From positions 1 through 64,000 of the forward strand of contig NZ_JQFA01000004.1 in NCBI RefSeq assembly GCF_000763385.1: a stretch of DNA of 64,000 bases, read 5' to 3'. Below are positions 15,255 to 23,735 of the stretch, in pieces (position 1 is the first letter of the stretch; the number at the start of each line of letters is the position of its first letter). A model generated the notes under the pieces. It did not search any database, was not told the DNA's origin, and was given only the letters and a program-made list of their open reading frames with translations. The translations under genes and the position numbers were made by a program. This DNA is from Leptolyngbya sp. KIOST-1. GTDB lineage: Bacteria > Cyanobacteriota > Cyanobacteriia > Phormidesmidales > Phormidesmidaceae.

Positions 15255-15440
15255 AGCTCATGTACTAGGCAAATTGACTAGTGCTTTAGATCAACTTTTC
15301 AAGCTGATCTTTCCCACTAGGCAGTTCGCTTAGCTCCGATAAACAACGATGGGGGCTGGTTAGATTGGCGTCTTCAGCTCCCATCGCATTATCTCAACAA
15401 CACGTGTAATCCCCGTGAATCAGCCGATTTCGGACAAAAC
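15255..15440. promoter_or_regulatory. Divergent control region with putative XRE operators
   Basis: The octamer actaggca occurs at 15264-15271 and 15316-15323, and an inverted half (ctagt) at 15278-15282 pairs with the first actag around an 8-bp centre. A ttgact word at 15274-15279 could be a -35 hexamer overlapped by the operator. This fits a repressor controlling its own and the rightward promoter. Confidence 0.55.
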
Positions 15441-15453
15441 TTGAGCACAAAAA

Positions 15454-15487
15454 AACGGCGATCGCGCTCTAGGGTGCGATCGCCGTT
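15454..15487 (+). other. HIP1-based stem-loop 1 upstream of the 68-aa gene
   Basis: Arms 15454-15465 (aacggcgatcgc) and 15476-15487 (gcgatcgccgtt) enclose a 10-base loop, preceded by an A-run and followed by gtcgttt. It lies just before the ribosome binding site (aggag, 15500-15504) of the gene at 15510. Confidence 0.75.
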
Positions 15488-15509
15488 GTCGTTTAACCCA
15501 GGAGTCTAC

Positions 15510-15716
15510 ATGCAACTAGAGCTTGGCCTGATAGAGCCAGACCAGCAGCGCCTGTGGGTTTACGGGCTGGTTAAAGGCCCCCGCCCCATTGCGCTAGATA
15601 CCGCCTCTCCCATTGGCCGACCAGACGACAGGGGCATGACTTGGGCCAGCTCCTGTATGGGAGAGGTCATCCCAGGGCACTGGGATTTAGTCGGCCAACT
15701 GCTGGCCCGTTCATAA
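15510..15716 (+). CDS. 68-aa hypothetical protein between two HIP1 stem-loops
   Basis: I chose ATG 15510 (MQLELGLIEPDQQRLWVYGL) because aggag lies five bases upstream; a longer frame from a TTG would run through the stem-loop. No family recognised; it is a compact protein with SPIGRPDDRG and WDLVGQLLARS at the end. It is the first gene of the rightward replication operon. Confidence 0.62.
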   Translation: MQLELGLIEPDQQRLWVYGLVKGPRPIALDTASPIGRPDDRGMTWASSCMGEVIPGHWDLVGQLLARS

Positions 15717-15720
15717 AAAG

Positions 15721-15750
15721 CGGCGATCGCCCCTGAGTGAGCGATCGCCG
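15721..15750 (+). other. HIP1-based stem-loop 2 upstream of the primase gene
   Basis: Arms 15721-15730 and 15741-15750 (cggcgatcgc / gcgatcgccg) with a 10-base loop, an A-run before and tcgtcgtt after. It is nearly the same design as stem-loop 1 and lies 22 bp before the primase ATG. Confidence 0.75.
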
Positions 15751-15772
15751 TCGTCGTTATTGAGAAGACTTT

Positions 15773-17194
15773 ATGGAACCCCTTCCAAAACATCCCCTCG
15801 GCCAGAGGCTATGTGAGCTGTTCAGCTACCGCTGGAACTGGCTCGAAGCTTCGTTAGAAGATAGCGCCACAAACACTAAATGGTCAACCAACTCGAAATA
15901 CCCCATCAAGCCTAGAAGCCTTTGGGTACGGTATCAGGATGCCTCTCAGGTCATCGGTGTGCGGTTTGGCTCAACCACTAAATATGGCCTGGTCGACATC
16001 GATGCGCACTCCCCCTACATTGACCAGCTCGACCTGGTGCGAGAGGCCCTAGAAACCATCGGCATCGTCAGGACGATCACCCTCCGCAGCAGCTGGAGCG
16101 GCGGCGTCCACATCTACTGCCCCCTCCCCAAAGCCTACGCCACATTCTCGGTGGCCTGTGCCCTCACCATGGCCCTTGAGGCCCAGGGCATCCACATCGC
16201 CGGGGGCCAGTGCGAAGTCTTTCCCAACATGAAGGCCTACACCAAATTCTGGCTTGGCGAGTTCAGCAACTACAACGGGCACCGGCTGCCCCTGCAACCC
16301 GCCACCGGCAGCTGCATCCTTACCGACGACGGCCAGCCCATGAACGGAGCCTACGACCTGGCCCGGTTCTTCGCCCTATGGGATAACGCCCTACTGCACC
16401 AAGACCGCGACGCATTCGAGCAGGCCCTGGTGGTGGCCCGCCGCAACCGCCGCCGTCGGCAGCGTGCCACCGGCCCTGTCGAAACGTGGCGCAACGACCT
16501 GGAGCTGGTGATAGCCGAGGGGTGGACAGGTGCAGGGCAGACCAACCAGCTGCTGAAAGAGTTTGCCTGCTATGGCCGTGTCTTCGAGGGGCTCAGTGGC
16601 GTTGAGCTGGCCGAGTACGTCGAGCGCATCGCCACCTCGCGGCCCGGTTACGAGCGCTGGTGCAGCCACCAGCACGAGATATGGCGCAGGGCCTGCGTCT
16701 GGGCCAGAGCCGCCGAGAACTATTACTGGCCCCTGGGCAGTGAGCCACTAAGAGAGCGGCGATCGCTGGTGGCCGTCGCCCAGGAGCGCGCCAACGATGC
16801 CAGGGCACGAATAGCTGAGGCGATCCGCTCAGTGCGCTTTGCTGGCCTCAGCATCCGCGAGTTGGTCAGCAGCCTGTGCAGCTATGCCCGGTGCAGCGCC
16901 ACCACGCTCTACAAAAACCGCGATCTGTGGCATCCAGACCAGGCCCCAGGAGATGATCCACCTGCACAACCTGTAACAGCCCAGCCAGAGGGCGATGCAG
17001 CCTCTATGGGCGCTATCTTGGCGCAGATCAGGGAAAGCCTCGAAAGTGCTGATTTAGCGTCTGTTACAGGTTTATGGGGGGAGAATGAAACGTGTAGCCT
17101 GGATTCCTCCGATTTAAAAAACTTATCTCCGGGGGGGAAAGAGGGGGGTGCAGGGGGGAGAGAGGGGTTATCAACAGGGGGCAGCTATGCGTGA
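15773..17194 (+). CDS. AEP-type primase/replication initiation protein
   Basis: This 473-aa protein shows marks of the archaeo-eukaryotic primase superfamily as found in cyanobacterial plasmid replication proteins: GLVDIDAH (metal-binding DxD, residues about 73-80), SSWSGGVHIYCPL (about 103-115, the sxH-type motif), and EVFPNMKAYTKF (about 148-159). Residues about 245-325 (GWTGAGQTNQLLKEFACYGR, then a CxHQxEIWRR segment) resemble the region after the catalytic domain in those proteins, and a final helix-turn-helix-like part is at 365-395. It would prime or initiate replication of the excised circle. No helicase domain is visible. The stop overlaps the next start (ATGCGTGA). Confidence 0.82.
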   Translation: MEPLPKHPLGQRLCELFSYRWNWLEASLEDSATNTKWSTNSKYPIKPRSLWVRYQDASQVIGVRFGSTTKYGLVDIDAHSPYIDQLDLVREALETIGIVRTITLRSSWSGGVHIYCPLPKAYATFSVACALTMALEAQGIHIAGGQCEVFPNMKAYTKFWLGEFSNYNGHRLPLQPATGSCILTDDGQPMNGAYDLARFFALWDNALLHQDRDAFEQALVVARRNRRRRQRATGPVETWRNDLELVIAEGWTGAGQTNQLLKEFACYGRVFEGLSGVELAEYVERIATSRPGYERWCSHQHEIWRRACVWARAAENYYWPLGSEPLRERRSLVAVAQERANDARARIAEAIRSVRFAGLSIRELVSSLCSYARCSATTLYKNRDLWHPDQAPGDDPPAQPVTAQPEGDAASMGAILAQIRESLESADLASVTGLWGENETCSLDSSDLKNLSPGGKEGGAGGREGLSTGGSYA

Positions 17195-17474
17195 GCGCCC
17201 CATCCTCCGCCAAAATCGCGGCCCTCAGCAGGCGACGGCCAACCCCACCGCCACCGGCGGCGAATACCTGGGCGATTTGATAGTCCAGGCCGATGTCCTC
17301 CGGCTTGAGCTGGGCTACCAGCGCTGGGCTGATCTAAAGCCCCTGTGCGATGGCAACGACCCCAGGACACTAAATCGGCGGGGCCTGGTGTGGCTGATCG
17401 GGCAGCTGGGACTTCAAAAGCGGCAGCGACAGCTAACCATCTTCGATGTGTTGGAGGGCCAGGGCGATGACTAA
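17187..17474 (+). CDS. 95-aa hypothetical protein of the replication operon
   Basis: I chose the ATG at 17187, which overlaps the primase stop; an upstream in-frame ATG at 17148 lies wholly inside the primase gene. The protein has a disordered, Arg/Thr-rich N-terminus and a helical C-terminal part (YQRWADLKPLCDGNDPRTLN, then RQRQLTIFDVLEG). No family recognised. It overlaps the xis-like gene by 8 bp. Confidence 0.62.
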   Translation: MRERPILRQNRGPQQATANPTATGGEYLGDLIVQADVLRLELGYQRWADLKPLCDGNDPRTLNRRGLVWLIGQLGLQKRQRQLTIFDVLEGQGDD

Positions 17475-17703
17475 ACCCTCCCCCTGGTTGAGCACCGCCG
17501 CCGCCTGCCAGCGCCTGGGCGTGAGCCGGTGGGTGCTGGCCACCGCCCGCCAGAACGGCGAACTGAAGAAAGGCCATCACTGGAAGGTGAAAAATCCCAC
17601 CGCCGCCCGGCTCACCTATCTGTGGCACGTTGAGCGGCTGGAAAAGTGGCAAAGTGATGTCGATGAACGCGCCCTTGTAGAGTCGTTTAAGTTGTGGCAG
17701 TGA
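17467..17703 (+). CDS. xis: Excisionase-like helix-turn-helix protein
   Basis: The ATG at 17467 gives 78 aa beginning MTKPSPWLSTAAACQRLGVS. The helix-turn-helix (residues about 8-45: STAAACQRLGVSRWVLATAR, then KKGHHWKVKNP) matches the excisionase/MerR-like pattern in which a wing follows two helices. Its place one gene from the integrase and in the replication operon fits a recombination directionality factor: replication and excision would be switched on together when XRE is lifted. Truncated in element B. Confidence 0.75.
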   Translation: MTKPSPWLSTAAACQRLGVSRWVLATARQNGELKKGHHWKVKNPTAARLTYLWHVERLEKWQSDVDERALVESFKLWQ

Positions 17704-17707
17704 AAAT

Positions 17708-17959
17708 ATGGAAAAACCAGACATCAGGCCAGTAACGTGCTATCGGCTGGCGGGGAAAAACGGGAAACCCGAGGCAGTGCAGGTGAATATGGCCAACATC
17801 TCTTCCTGTCATCGGACAGTCGAAGGGGGTGATTTTTACTATGCGCGACTAATCATGGTCACTGGTGAGTTCTACCTAATCTCTGAAGACGATTATTTTC
17901 GCCTTTTCCCTAAGGAGCCACCGGGCGATCGCCCCGCTGCAAACCCGCCTGGTAGATAG
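17708..17959 (+). CDS. 83-aa conserved element protein (element A)
   Basis: It starts four bases after xis. The central part (VQVNMANISSCHRTVEGGDF ... VTGEFYLISEDDYFRLF) reads as a small beta-rich domain; Cys11 and Cys34 are the only cysteines. No family is recognised with confidence. The last 50 bp overlap the convergent integrase gene. It is kept intact in element B although the rest of its operon is deleted. Confidence 0.68.
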   Translation: MEKPDIRPVTCYRLAGKNGKPEAVQVNMANISSCHRTVEGGDFYYARLIMVTGEFYLISEDDYFRLFPKEPPGDRPAANPPGR

Positions 17960-18983
17960 CCCAGTAGGTACCCTCATCGATCCACCGCCGATAGACCTTG
18001 CAGTGCGTCTCGGGGCTGTGGCCCATCAGCTTTGCCCCAAACTCTGGGCTGTAGCCAAACTCAAGGCACCGCCGCGCAAAGCAGTGGCGCAGATCGTAGG
18101 CTTGGCAAAAACCCAGCCGATTGAAGGCCCTCGCGGTCTTTGTCCCCAATTGGGCATTGCTGTACCCTTCGATGTTGGCCAGCGGCGGCATGGTCACGGT
18201 GGCCAAATCCCAGCCGGTGGCCCACTCCGGGTAGAGCGGCCACACAAACCGCGCCCCCGTTTTCGTGTCGGCGTGAACCCTCACCGTGGGGAAGTCGGCC
18301 AGGTCGGCGGTGTAGGCTTCGTGGGGCCTCAAACCATAGGTTGCCAGCATCCCAAACAGCCACCGCCAACCGGGCTCCGTGATTTTGCCCCGCCAACCGG
18401 CGATTTGTTCGTCCGTGGGCAACGAGCGCGGGTCAACCGCCGTCGCGCTGTAGCTGCCCTTGAGCACGGCAACCCCCTCCCCCGGCAGGCCCGCAAATTC
18501 TGCCAGCTGGCGATAGGCATTGCAGGCCCGTAGCCGCGCCCTGGTATCCTCGCCGGTGGTTTTCTCGGCGGTCTGCTCCAGCAGGGCCACCGTCAGCGGC
18601 GCATCGAGGGCCAGTTTGTTAAAGGGCTGCTGGTAGTCGGTCTGCCAGGTGATCGCCGCGCCCCGCCACCGGCGACGGAACCGCTCGATCCAATCACCCA
18701 CCGTTTCGGCCCGGGCGCCCCGGTAGGCCCCCCAATCAAATCGCCCTGCCTCAAGGGCCACCCCGATAGCTTTGGCCTGTTCCTCGGCCACAGAGAGGCC
18801 CCTGGGGTTGGCCGGTAGCCCCAGGGCGATCCGCTGCTGGTGGGGCGCGTCTTTGGTGCTGCCAGGGGCCGGAGGGAAGGTGCCACGGGCGTAGAGCTTC
18901 TGATTGAGCACTTGCAGCCGCACGCGGATCTTAGCGGCCTTCAGCCGCCCGTTAGCCCGGTTCAGTCGCTCAGCAAAATCCAT
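17910..18983 (-). CDS. int: Tyrosine recombinase (integrase), element A
   Basis: The 357-aa protein catalyses site-specific recombination at tRNA-Cys. Catalytic residues visible are R219 (YGLRPHE), K241 (DTKTGAR), R299 (AYDLRHC), H322 (LMGHS) and the nucleophile Y331 (CKVYRRW). The first position of the HxxR box is Tyr296, as in a subgroup of cyanobacterial phage-type integrases. The N-terminal 110 residues are the basic arm-binding domain and about 111-175 the core-binding helices. The gene reads away from att, with the start 133 bp from the tRNA 3' end. Confidence 0.95.
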   Translation of the reverse strand: MDFAERLNRANGRLKAAKIRVRLQVLNQKLYARGTFPPAPGSTKDAPHQQRIALGLPANPRGLSVAEEQAKAIGVALEAGRFDWGAYRGARAETVGDWIERFRRRWRGAAITWQTDYQQPFNKLALDAPLTVALLEQTAEKTTGEDTRARLRACNAYRQLAEFAGLPGEGVAVLKGSYSATAVDPRSLPTDEQIAGWRGKITEPGWRWLFGMLATYGLRPHEAYTADLADFPTVRVHADTKTGARFVWPLYPEWATGWDLATVTMPPLANIEGYSNAQLGTKTARAFNRLGFCQAYDLRHCFARRCLEFGYSPEFGAKLMGHSPETHCKVYRRWIDEGTYWAIYQAGLQRGDRPVAP

Positions 18984-19115
18984 GCCTAAATTTTGCCTAG
19001 ATTTTGAGGCTCGATTAGCAACGATTAACTACAACTAGCAACAATACACAAACCGTAACAGAGCTGTAACGCCCTGTCTACGGTGTTTCTAGCCCAAAAA
19101 TGAGCATGAAAACAA

Positions 19116-19116
<1 letters not shown>
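18984..19116. promoter_or_regulatory. Integrase promoter and att arm region (element A)
   Basis: Twin of 8006-8139 with the same tagcaac repeats. It differs by one A next to the core. Confidence 0.5.
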
Positions 19117-19187
<71 letters not shown>

Positions 19188-19228
19188 ACCTTATCAGCTA
19201 CTGAGTATAGCAAACTAAGGCGGGCAAT

Positions 19229-20065
19229 CTAGCGATCGCCCTGGGAGACCTGCGGCAAATCTAGCTTGGTCTGGGGTTGGCGAAACCGGTAGATATCCTC
19301 CAGCGCTGTCACCCAGCCCTGGGTCAACGACTCCAGCAGGCGATCGCCCTTGGCCGCTGTCGCCACCGTTGGGTCGCCCAGCACCCCGCTAGCGCTTAGG
19401 TCCCGCGTCACCCAGGCAAAGGGCAGCGCCCCCTCCATCGTCAGCCAGCTATCGGTGGGCAATCCCTGGGGAAACTCAGTCTGGGCCTGGTCCATCCGCA
19501 CCTGCTCCGGCAGGATCGACAGCATCAGGCTGGTTTCTGCATCCCCGGCATGGATGCCCAATTCCAGTTCTTTCTCGGTGAGCACCTCCCCGGCGCAGTT
19601 GGGCACCGCCCACACAAACAGCGGAAACACCATCAGATCAGGGTGGGCCAGGTGCAGGTCGCGGGCGGCGATCTCCAGCACCTGAGGTTGGCCGCCGTGG
19701 GCATTGAGCAGCACCAGCTTGCGAAATCCGGCCCGGTAGATGCTCTCTGCCACATCGTGCAGCACCCGCAGCAACGTCTCCGCCGAGAGGGTAATGGTGC
19801 CCGGAAAGTGCCAGTGCTCGTTCGACTTGCCGTAGTAGAGGGGCGGTAAGCTGTAAACCGGAACTGCCAGGTCGAGCCGATCGAGGGCGCGACCTAAAAC
19901 CGTGGTGCAGATGGCACTATCCACGGCCAGGGGCAGGTGGGGGCCGTGCTGCTCAATCGCCCCCATCGGTTGCACGATCACAACATTTTCGCGATCGGGC
20001 ATGGCTTCGATCTCGGTCCAGGTCAGGTAGGGAAAGTAGCGATGGGCTGGCAGGGGGCTGTGCAT
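19229..20065 (-). CDS. Creatininase-family amidohydrolase
   Basis: The 278-aa protein carries the metal-binding signature of the family: PMGAIEQHGPHLPLAVD (E38, H40, D49), NAHGG (121-125) and HAGDAETS (H172, E177). These bind the two metal ions that activate water for cyclic amide hydrolysis. Members include creatininase, mycofactocin MftE and a riboflavin-pathway amidohydrolase; the substrate here cannot be told. It is a single gene convergent with nothing and next to tRNA-Cys, so it marks the start of conserved chromosome. Confidence 0.88.
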   Translation of the reverse strand: MHSPLPAHRYFPYLTWTEIEAMPDRENVVIVQPMGAIEQHGPHLPLAVDSAICTTVLGRALDRLDLAVPVYSLPPLYYGKSNEHWHFPGTITLSAETLLRVLHDVAESIYRAGFRKLVLLNAHGGQPQVLEIAARDLHLAHPDLMVFPLFVWAVPNCAGEVLTEKELELGIHAGDAETSLMLSILPEQVRMDQAQTEFPQGLPTDSWLTMEGALPFAWVTRDLSASGVLGDPTVATAAKGDRLLESLTQGWVTALEDIYRFRQPQTKLDLPQVSQGDR

Positions 20066-20258
20066 AGGGTGTGCAAAATTAAGAGCAACTCAGATGTTAG
20101 GGTTCTTTGACAGGTCGGCTTGACAGTTCCGGAGCTAACGGTAACAATGAATACAGAAACAAATCGTTCATCTCTCTACGAGAGACGGAAGTAGAGCTCC
20201 AGCTCGAAGGAACGCGCCTCTGTTTATACACCTTCACTCATTTAAGGAGAGGCGAAAG

Positions 20259-20429
20259 ATGTCCTTGAAATATCGCGGCGTTGATTACGAACCGGCTACC
20301 CCTCAGGTAGCTATTTCTGAAGAAGTTATTGGCCGCTATCGCGGTGCGGTGGCTACTCGCCACGTGGCGAAGCAGGCTAAAGCCGCTCATCCCCAAGGTC
20401 TGAAGTACCGCGGGGCCGTGGTTCGCTAG
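20259..20429 (+). CDS. DUF4278-type small cyanobacterial protein
   Basis: The 56-aa protein (MSLKYRGVDYEPATPQVAIS ... HPQGLKYRGAVVR) contains the LKYRGVxY element at the N-terminus and again LKYRGA near the end, the signature of DUF4278, a cyanobacterial family of unknown function. A strong aaggag lies upstream of the ATG, the gene has its own leader (20066-20258) and its own strong terminator, so it is monocistronic and probably well expressed. Confidence 0.78.
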   Translation: MSLKYRGVDYEPATPQVAISEEVIGRYRGAVATRHVAKQAKAAHPQGLKYRGAVVR

Positions 20430-20455
20430 CTCAAGTTTGCCCGGTTAGGCTAAGT

Positions 20456-20502
20456 GCTGGCTCCAGCGGTGATTTTTGCGCCGCTGGAGCCAGCGCTTTT
20501 TT
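20456..20502 (+). terminator. Rho-independent terminator of the DUF4278 gene
   Basis: Arms 20456-20469 and 20481-20494 (gctggctccagcgg / ccgctggagccagc) with six T at 20497-20502. Confidence 0.9.
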
Positions 20503-20622
20503 AAGGGTAGTCACTACCAATCCCTGAATTTTTATTTTACTAAAGCACCTCGGCGGGGTGTTTTTTGTGCGATAGGCTTGGACTATATCAAATAGTACCG
20601 ATCGCGTCGTCCAGGTGAATTT

Positions 20623-21963
20623 TTGACTATTTTCGCGTATCTGCTGGGGCTGGCTACGGGGGTGCTGCTGCTAGTTTGGCAGCGCGGGCGGCAGCGTTAC
20701 CGCGAGCAGCGGCTGCTCGGTACGCTGAAGGCAACCGACTGGCCTACGGCCCTGGGCCAGGTTGAGCAGATGGTGCAAACTCAACCCCAGCAGCAGCGGC
20801 AGCTGCGATCGCTGGGCACTAGCCGCGACACCCTGGAGCGCATTTTGCAGACGGCTCCCATCGGCTATCTCCAGGTCGATGAAGAAAATCAGCTGATCTG
20901 GTGCAATGAGCAGGCCAACCGACTGCTGAAGATGAACCAACCCCTGGCCGGGCCGGTGCGGCGACGGCGGCTGCTGCTCGAAGTAGCCCGCTCCTACGAG
21001 CTGGATGCGCTAATTGAGGAAACGCGTGAAAAGCAAACCTGCTGTCAGCGCGAATGGATGCTCTACCAAATTTCACCCGACCCCCTGCATCCCAAGGAGG
21101 AGCCAACCTATCCACTGCGGGGATATGCCCTGCCCCTGGAGGGCGGCGAAGTGGGAGTCTTTTTGGAGAACCGCCAGGAGGCCGCCCTACTGGTGCAGCA
21201 GCGCGATCGCTGGACCTCCGACGTCGCCCACGAGCTCAAAACCCCCCTCACCTCAATTCGGCTGGTGGCTGAAACCCTCCAGCCCCGAGTCGACGACGGC
21301 CAGCGGCGCTGGCTCGATCGCCTGATCAACGAGACCATTCGGCTCAGCAACCTGGTGGAAGACCTGCTCAACCTCAGTCGGCTCCAGGGCGACCAGTTTC
21401 GGGGGCTCACCCTGGAGCCAGTCGATCTGCCCCAGCTGGTGCAGCGGGCCTGGGTGAGCCTGGAGCCTCTGGCCCAGGTCAAAGGGCTTACCCTCACCTA
21501 CGAAGGTCCCTCCCGCTACCTGGTTAATCTCGACGAAACCCTGTTTCATCGGGTGCTGCTCAACCTGATCGACAACGCCATCAAGCACAGCCCCAGCCAA
21601 GCGACGATTTTGGTCCGGTTAAACCTGCCTCCGCAGCCGGTCAGGGATGGCGATGGCGAGGCCGACGCCATAACCCTGGAGGTGCTGGATATGGGGTCGG
21701 GCTTTAGCGCCAAAGACTTGCCCTACATTTTCGATCGCTTTTACCGCGCTGATCCCTCCCGCAGTCGCAGCGATCCCCTGGTCGATCTCCCCCCCATGGA
21801 TCCGGTCGTGGCTACTGAGCTCAGTCGGGGAACCGGCCTGGGCCTGGCCATCGTCAGCCAAATTGTCGAAGCCCACAACGGCACGATTACTGCGGCTAAC
21901 CACCCCGAGTTGGGGGGTGGTTGGCTACAGCTACAGCTGCCGGTCACAGCCCTAGTTGAATAA
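20623..21963 (+). CDS. PhoR/SphS-type sensor histidine kinase
   Basis: The 446-aa kinase starts at TTG 20623. It has one N-terminal membrane helix (3-19), a PAS-like sensor (about 66-185), the HisKA H-box SDVAHELKTPLTSIRL (H203), and an ATPase domain with N-box NLIDNAIKHS, G1 DMGSGF and G2 GTGLGLAIV. A single short N-terminal helix and a PAS domain match the cyanobacterial phosphate kinase SphS and its relatives. No response regulator is adjacent (RpaB at 58499 is far away), so the partner is uncertain; SphS identity is likely but not proven. Confidence 0.88.
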   Translation: MTIFAYLLGLATGVLLLVWQRGRQRYREQRLLGTLKATDWPTALGQVEQMVQTQPQQQRQLRSLGTSRDTLERILQTAPIGYLQVDEENQLIWCNEQANRLLKMNQPLAGPVRRRRLLLEVARSYELDALIEETREKQTCCQREWMLYQISPDPLHPKEEPTYPLRGYALPLEGGEVGVFLENRQEAALLVQQRDRWTSDVAHELKTPLTSIRLVAETLQPRVDDGQRRWLDRLINETIRLSNLVEDLLNLSRLQGDQFRGLTLEPVDLPQLVQRAWVSLEPLAQVKGLTLTYEGPSRYLVNLDETLFHRVLLNLIDNAIKHSPSQATILVRLNLPPQPVRDGDGEADAITLEVLDMGSGFSAKDLPYIFDRFYRADPSRSRSDPLVDLPPMDPVVATELSRGTGLGLAIVSQIVEAHNGTITAANHPELGGGWLQLQLPVTALVE

Positions 21964-22118
21964 TTAGATCGCGTAAAAAAATTGCAGAAAATTCATATGG
22001 GCAGCGATAGCCTTGATTTGAGCTAACTGAGAGTTTATACTCAGCCTCCCCAATAGCTGCCATACTGGTTAAGTTGATAGCGTCATCTAGGCGGGGTTCT
22101 TTGCCCCACGCGTTTCCC

Positions 22119-22904
22119 ATGGCAGAGCGGCTGCAAAAAATTCTGTCTCAGTATGGTTTGGCCTCGCGGCGACAGGCCGAACAGATGATCGAATCTGGGC
22201 AGGTGCGGGTCAATGGGGAAGTGGCCTACCTCGGGCAGCGGGCCGATCCCAACTGCGATCGCATCGAGATTAACCGGCAACCCCTCCAGCCCCACCACCG
22301 CCCTACCCAGCACTACCTGCTGCTGCACAAACCCCTGGGTATGGTGTCCACCTGCGCCGATCCCCAGGGTCGCCCAACGGTTCTGGACGTGCTCCCATCG
22401 GAGCTTCACAGTGCCGGAATGCACCCGGTCGGTCGCCTGGACGTCTACACCACCGGAGCGCTGCTGCTCACCAACGACGGCGACTTCACGTTTCGGCTCA
22501 CCCACCCCCGCCACGACATTACCAAAACCTATCGGGTGCGGGTGGAGGGGCAGATGTCCCCAGAGGCCCTGGAGGCCTGGCGGCAGGGCATTCTGCTGGA
22601 CAACCGCCCCACTCGGCCAGCCCGTGTGGAGGTGACTGCCCAGGGGCGAAACCATACCCAGCTGGAGGTCGTACTGCAGGAAGGCCGCAACCGGCAAATC
22701 CGTCGAGTCGTCCAGGCCCTGGGCTACCGGGTGCTAGACTTACATCGCACCGCCGTCGGCTCTGTCCGGTTGGGTAACCTCAACGTGGGAACCCACAGGG
22801 CTTTATCATCTGCCGAAATTGAGGCATTATTAGCAGAGTCACCGGTTCAATCAGCTCCTCCTGCTAAGCTGTCTCCACCATCAGTAAGCCATTCACCGTC
22901 TTGA
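22119..22904 (+). CDS. RsuA/RluB-family 16S/23S rRNA pseudouridine synthase
   Basis: The 261-aa protein isomerises uridine to pseudouridine in rRNA. It has an N-terminal S4 RNA-binding domain (residues 1-60, SQYGLASRRQAEQMIESGQV), the catalytic motif GRLDVYTTGALLL with Asp108, and the C-terminal EGRNRQIRR motif. I use ATG 22119 because family members begin with M-ERLQK; the longer frame from 22074 adds 15 unconserved residues. Which rRNA position is modified cannot be told. Confidence 0.9.
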   Translation: MAERLQKILSQYGLASRRQAEQMIESGQVRVNGEVAYLGQRADPNCDRIEINRQPLQPHHRPTQHYLLLHKPLGMVSTCADPQGRPTVLDVLPSELHSAGMHPVGRLDVYTTGALLLTNDGDFTFRLTHPRHDITKTYRVRVEGQMSPEALEAWRQGILLDNRPTRPARVEVTAQGRNHTQLEVVLQEGRNRQIRRVVQALGYRVLDLHRTAVGSVRLGNLNVGTHRALSSAEIEALLAESPVQSAPPAKLSPPSVSHSPS

Positions 22905-22920
22905 GCTAGATTTTCCCTGT

Positions 22921-23706
22921 ATGAAGACAAAAGAGTTGGTTGATCCTAATGCTGTTTACCGAGAGCAGCTTTTTGAGCTGGGTGCTCTACTGCGGTCTGC
23001 ACGGCAGCAGCAGGGCAAAACTCTGGAAGCCCTGGCTGAAAAGACCCTGATTCGGGCCAGCTTAATGGCCGCGATCGAACAAGGTGATCTGGAGGCACTG
23101 CCGGAGCCTGTCTACATTCGCGGCCTGATTCGCCGCTACGGCGACGCCCTTCAGCTCGACGGCGAAACCCTGGCCAGTCAATTTTTTGCGCCGCCGCGCA
23201 TCCAGCGGCGCTCCTGGAAAGAGACGCCAGCAGCCCAGCTGCGTCCCCTGCACCTCTACGGGGCTTACTTCATGCTGCTGGTTGCGGCCATCAGCGGGCT
23301 TTCCTACGTGCTGCGGCAAACTGCCCCGGAGGTCACCGTGCTGCCGCCGCTAAATCCGCTCGATGGCACGACGACCCAGCCCGCTCCCTCAGCCGGCTCC
23401 GATAGCCTCCCTGCCACTGCCGCCCCCGCCCCAGCGGAGCCCCAGTCCCCCATCCAGGTCAGAATGACCCTGACAGCGCAGTCCTGGCTCCGGATCACCT
23501 CCGATGGCAAGACCGAGTTCGAGGGCATCCTGCAGCCGGGCGATACCCGCATGTGGACGGCGGATGAGGCCCTCACCATTCGGGCCGGCAATGCCGGTGG
23601 CGTGATGGTCAGCTACAACGATCGCCAGGCCGAAGCCCTGGGCCAGCCGGGGATGGTGCGAGAAATCACCTTTTCCCCCGCTGAGGCCATCAGCCTAGCC
23701 TGGTAA
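22921..23706 (+). CDS. RodZ-like helix-turn-helix membrane protein
   Basis: The 261-aa protein has an N-terminal helix-turn-helix (about 19-75: LGALLRSARQQQGKTLEALA ... EPVYIRGLIRRYG), a single membrane helix (about 113-131), a Pro/Ala-rich spacer and a C-terminal DUF4115-type beta domain (about 178-258, WLRITSDGKTEFEGILQPGD). This is the RodZ architecture, linking cytoplasmic MreB to the envelope in rod-shaped bacteria. It follows the pseudouridine synthase by 16 bp, so it is probably co-transcribed with it. Confidence 0.85.
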   Translation: MKTKELVDPNAVYREQLFELGALLRSARQQQGKTLEALAEKTLIRASLMAAIEQGDLEALPEPVYIRGLIRRYGDALQLDGETLASQFFAPPRIQRRSWKETPAAQLRPLHLYGAYFMLLVAAISGLSYVLRQTAPEVTVLPPLNPLDGTTTQPAPSAGSDSLPATAAPAPAEPQSPIQVRMTLTAQSWLRITSDGKTEFEGILQPGDTRMWTADEALTIRAGNAGGVMVSYNDRQAEALGQPGMVREITFSPAEAISLAW

Positions 23707-23735
23707 GGAGCAGCTGTTTCGAGCAGGATTCGGGA

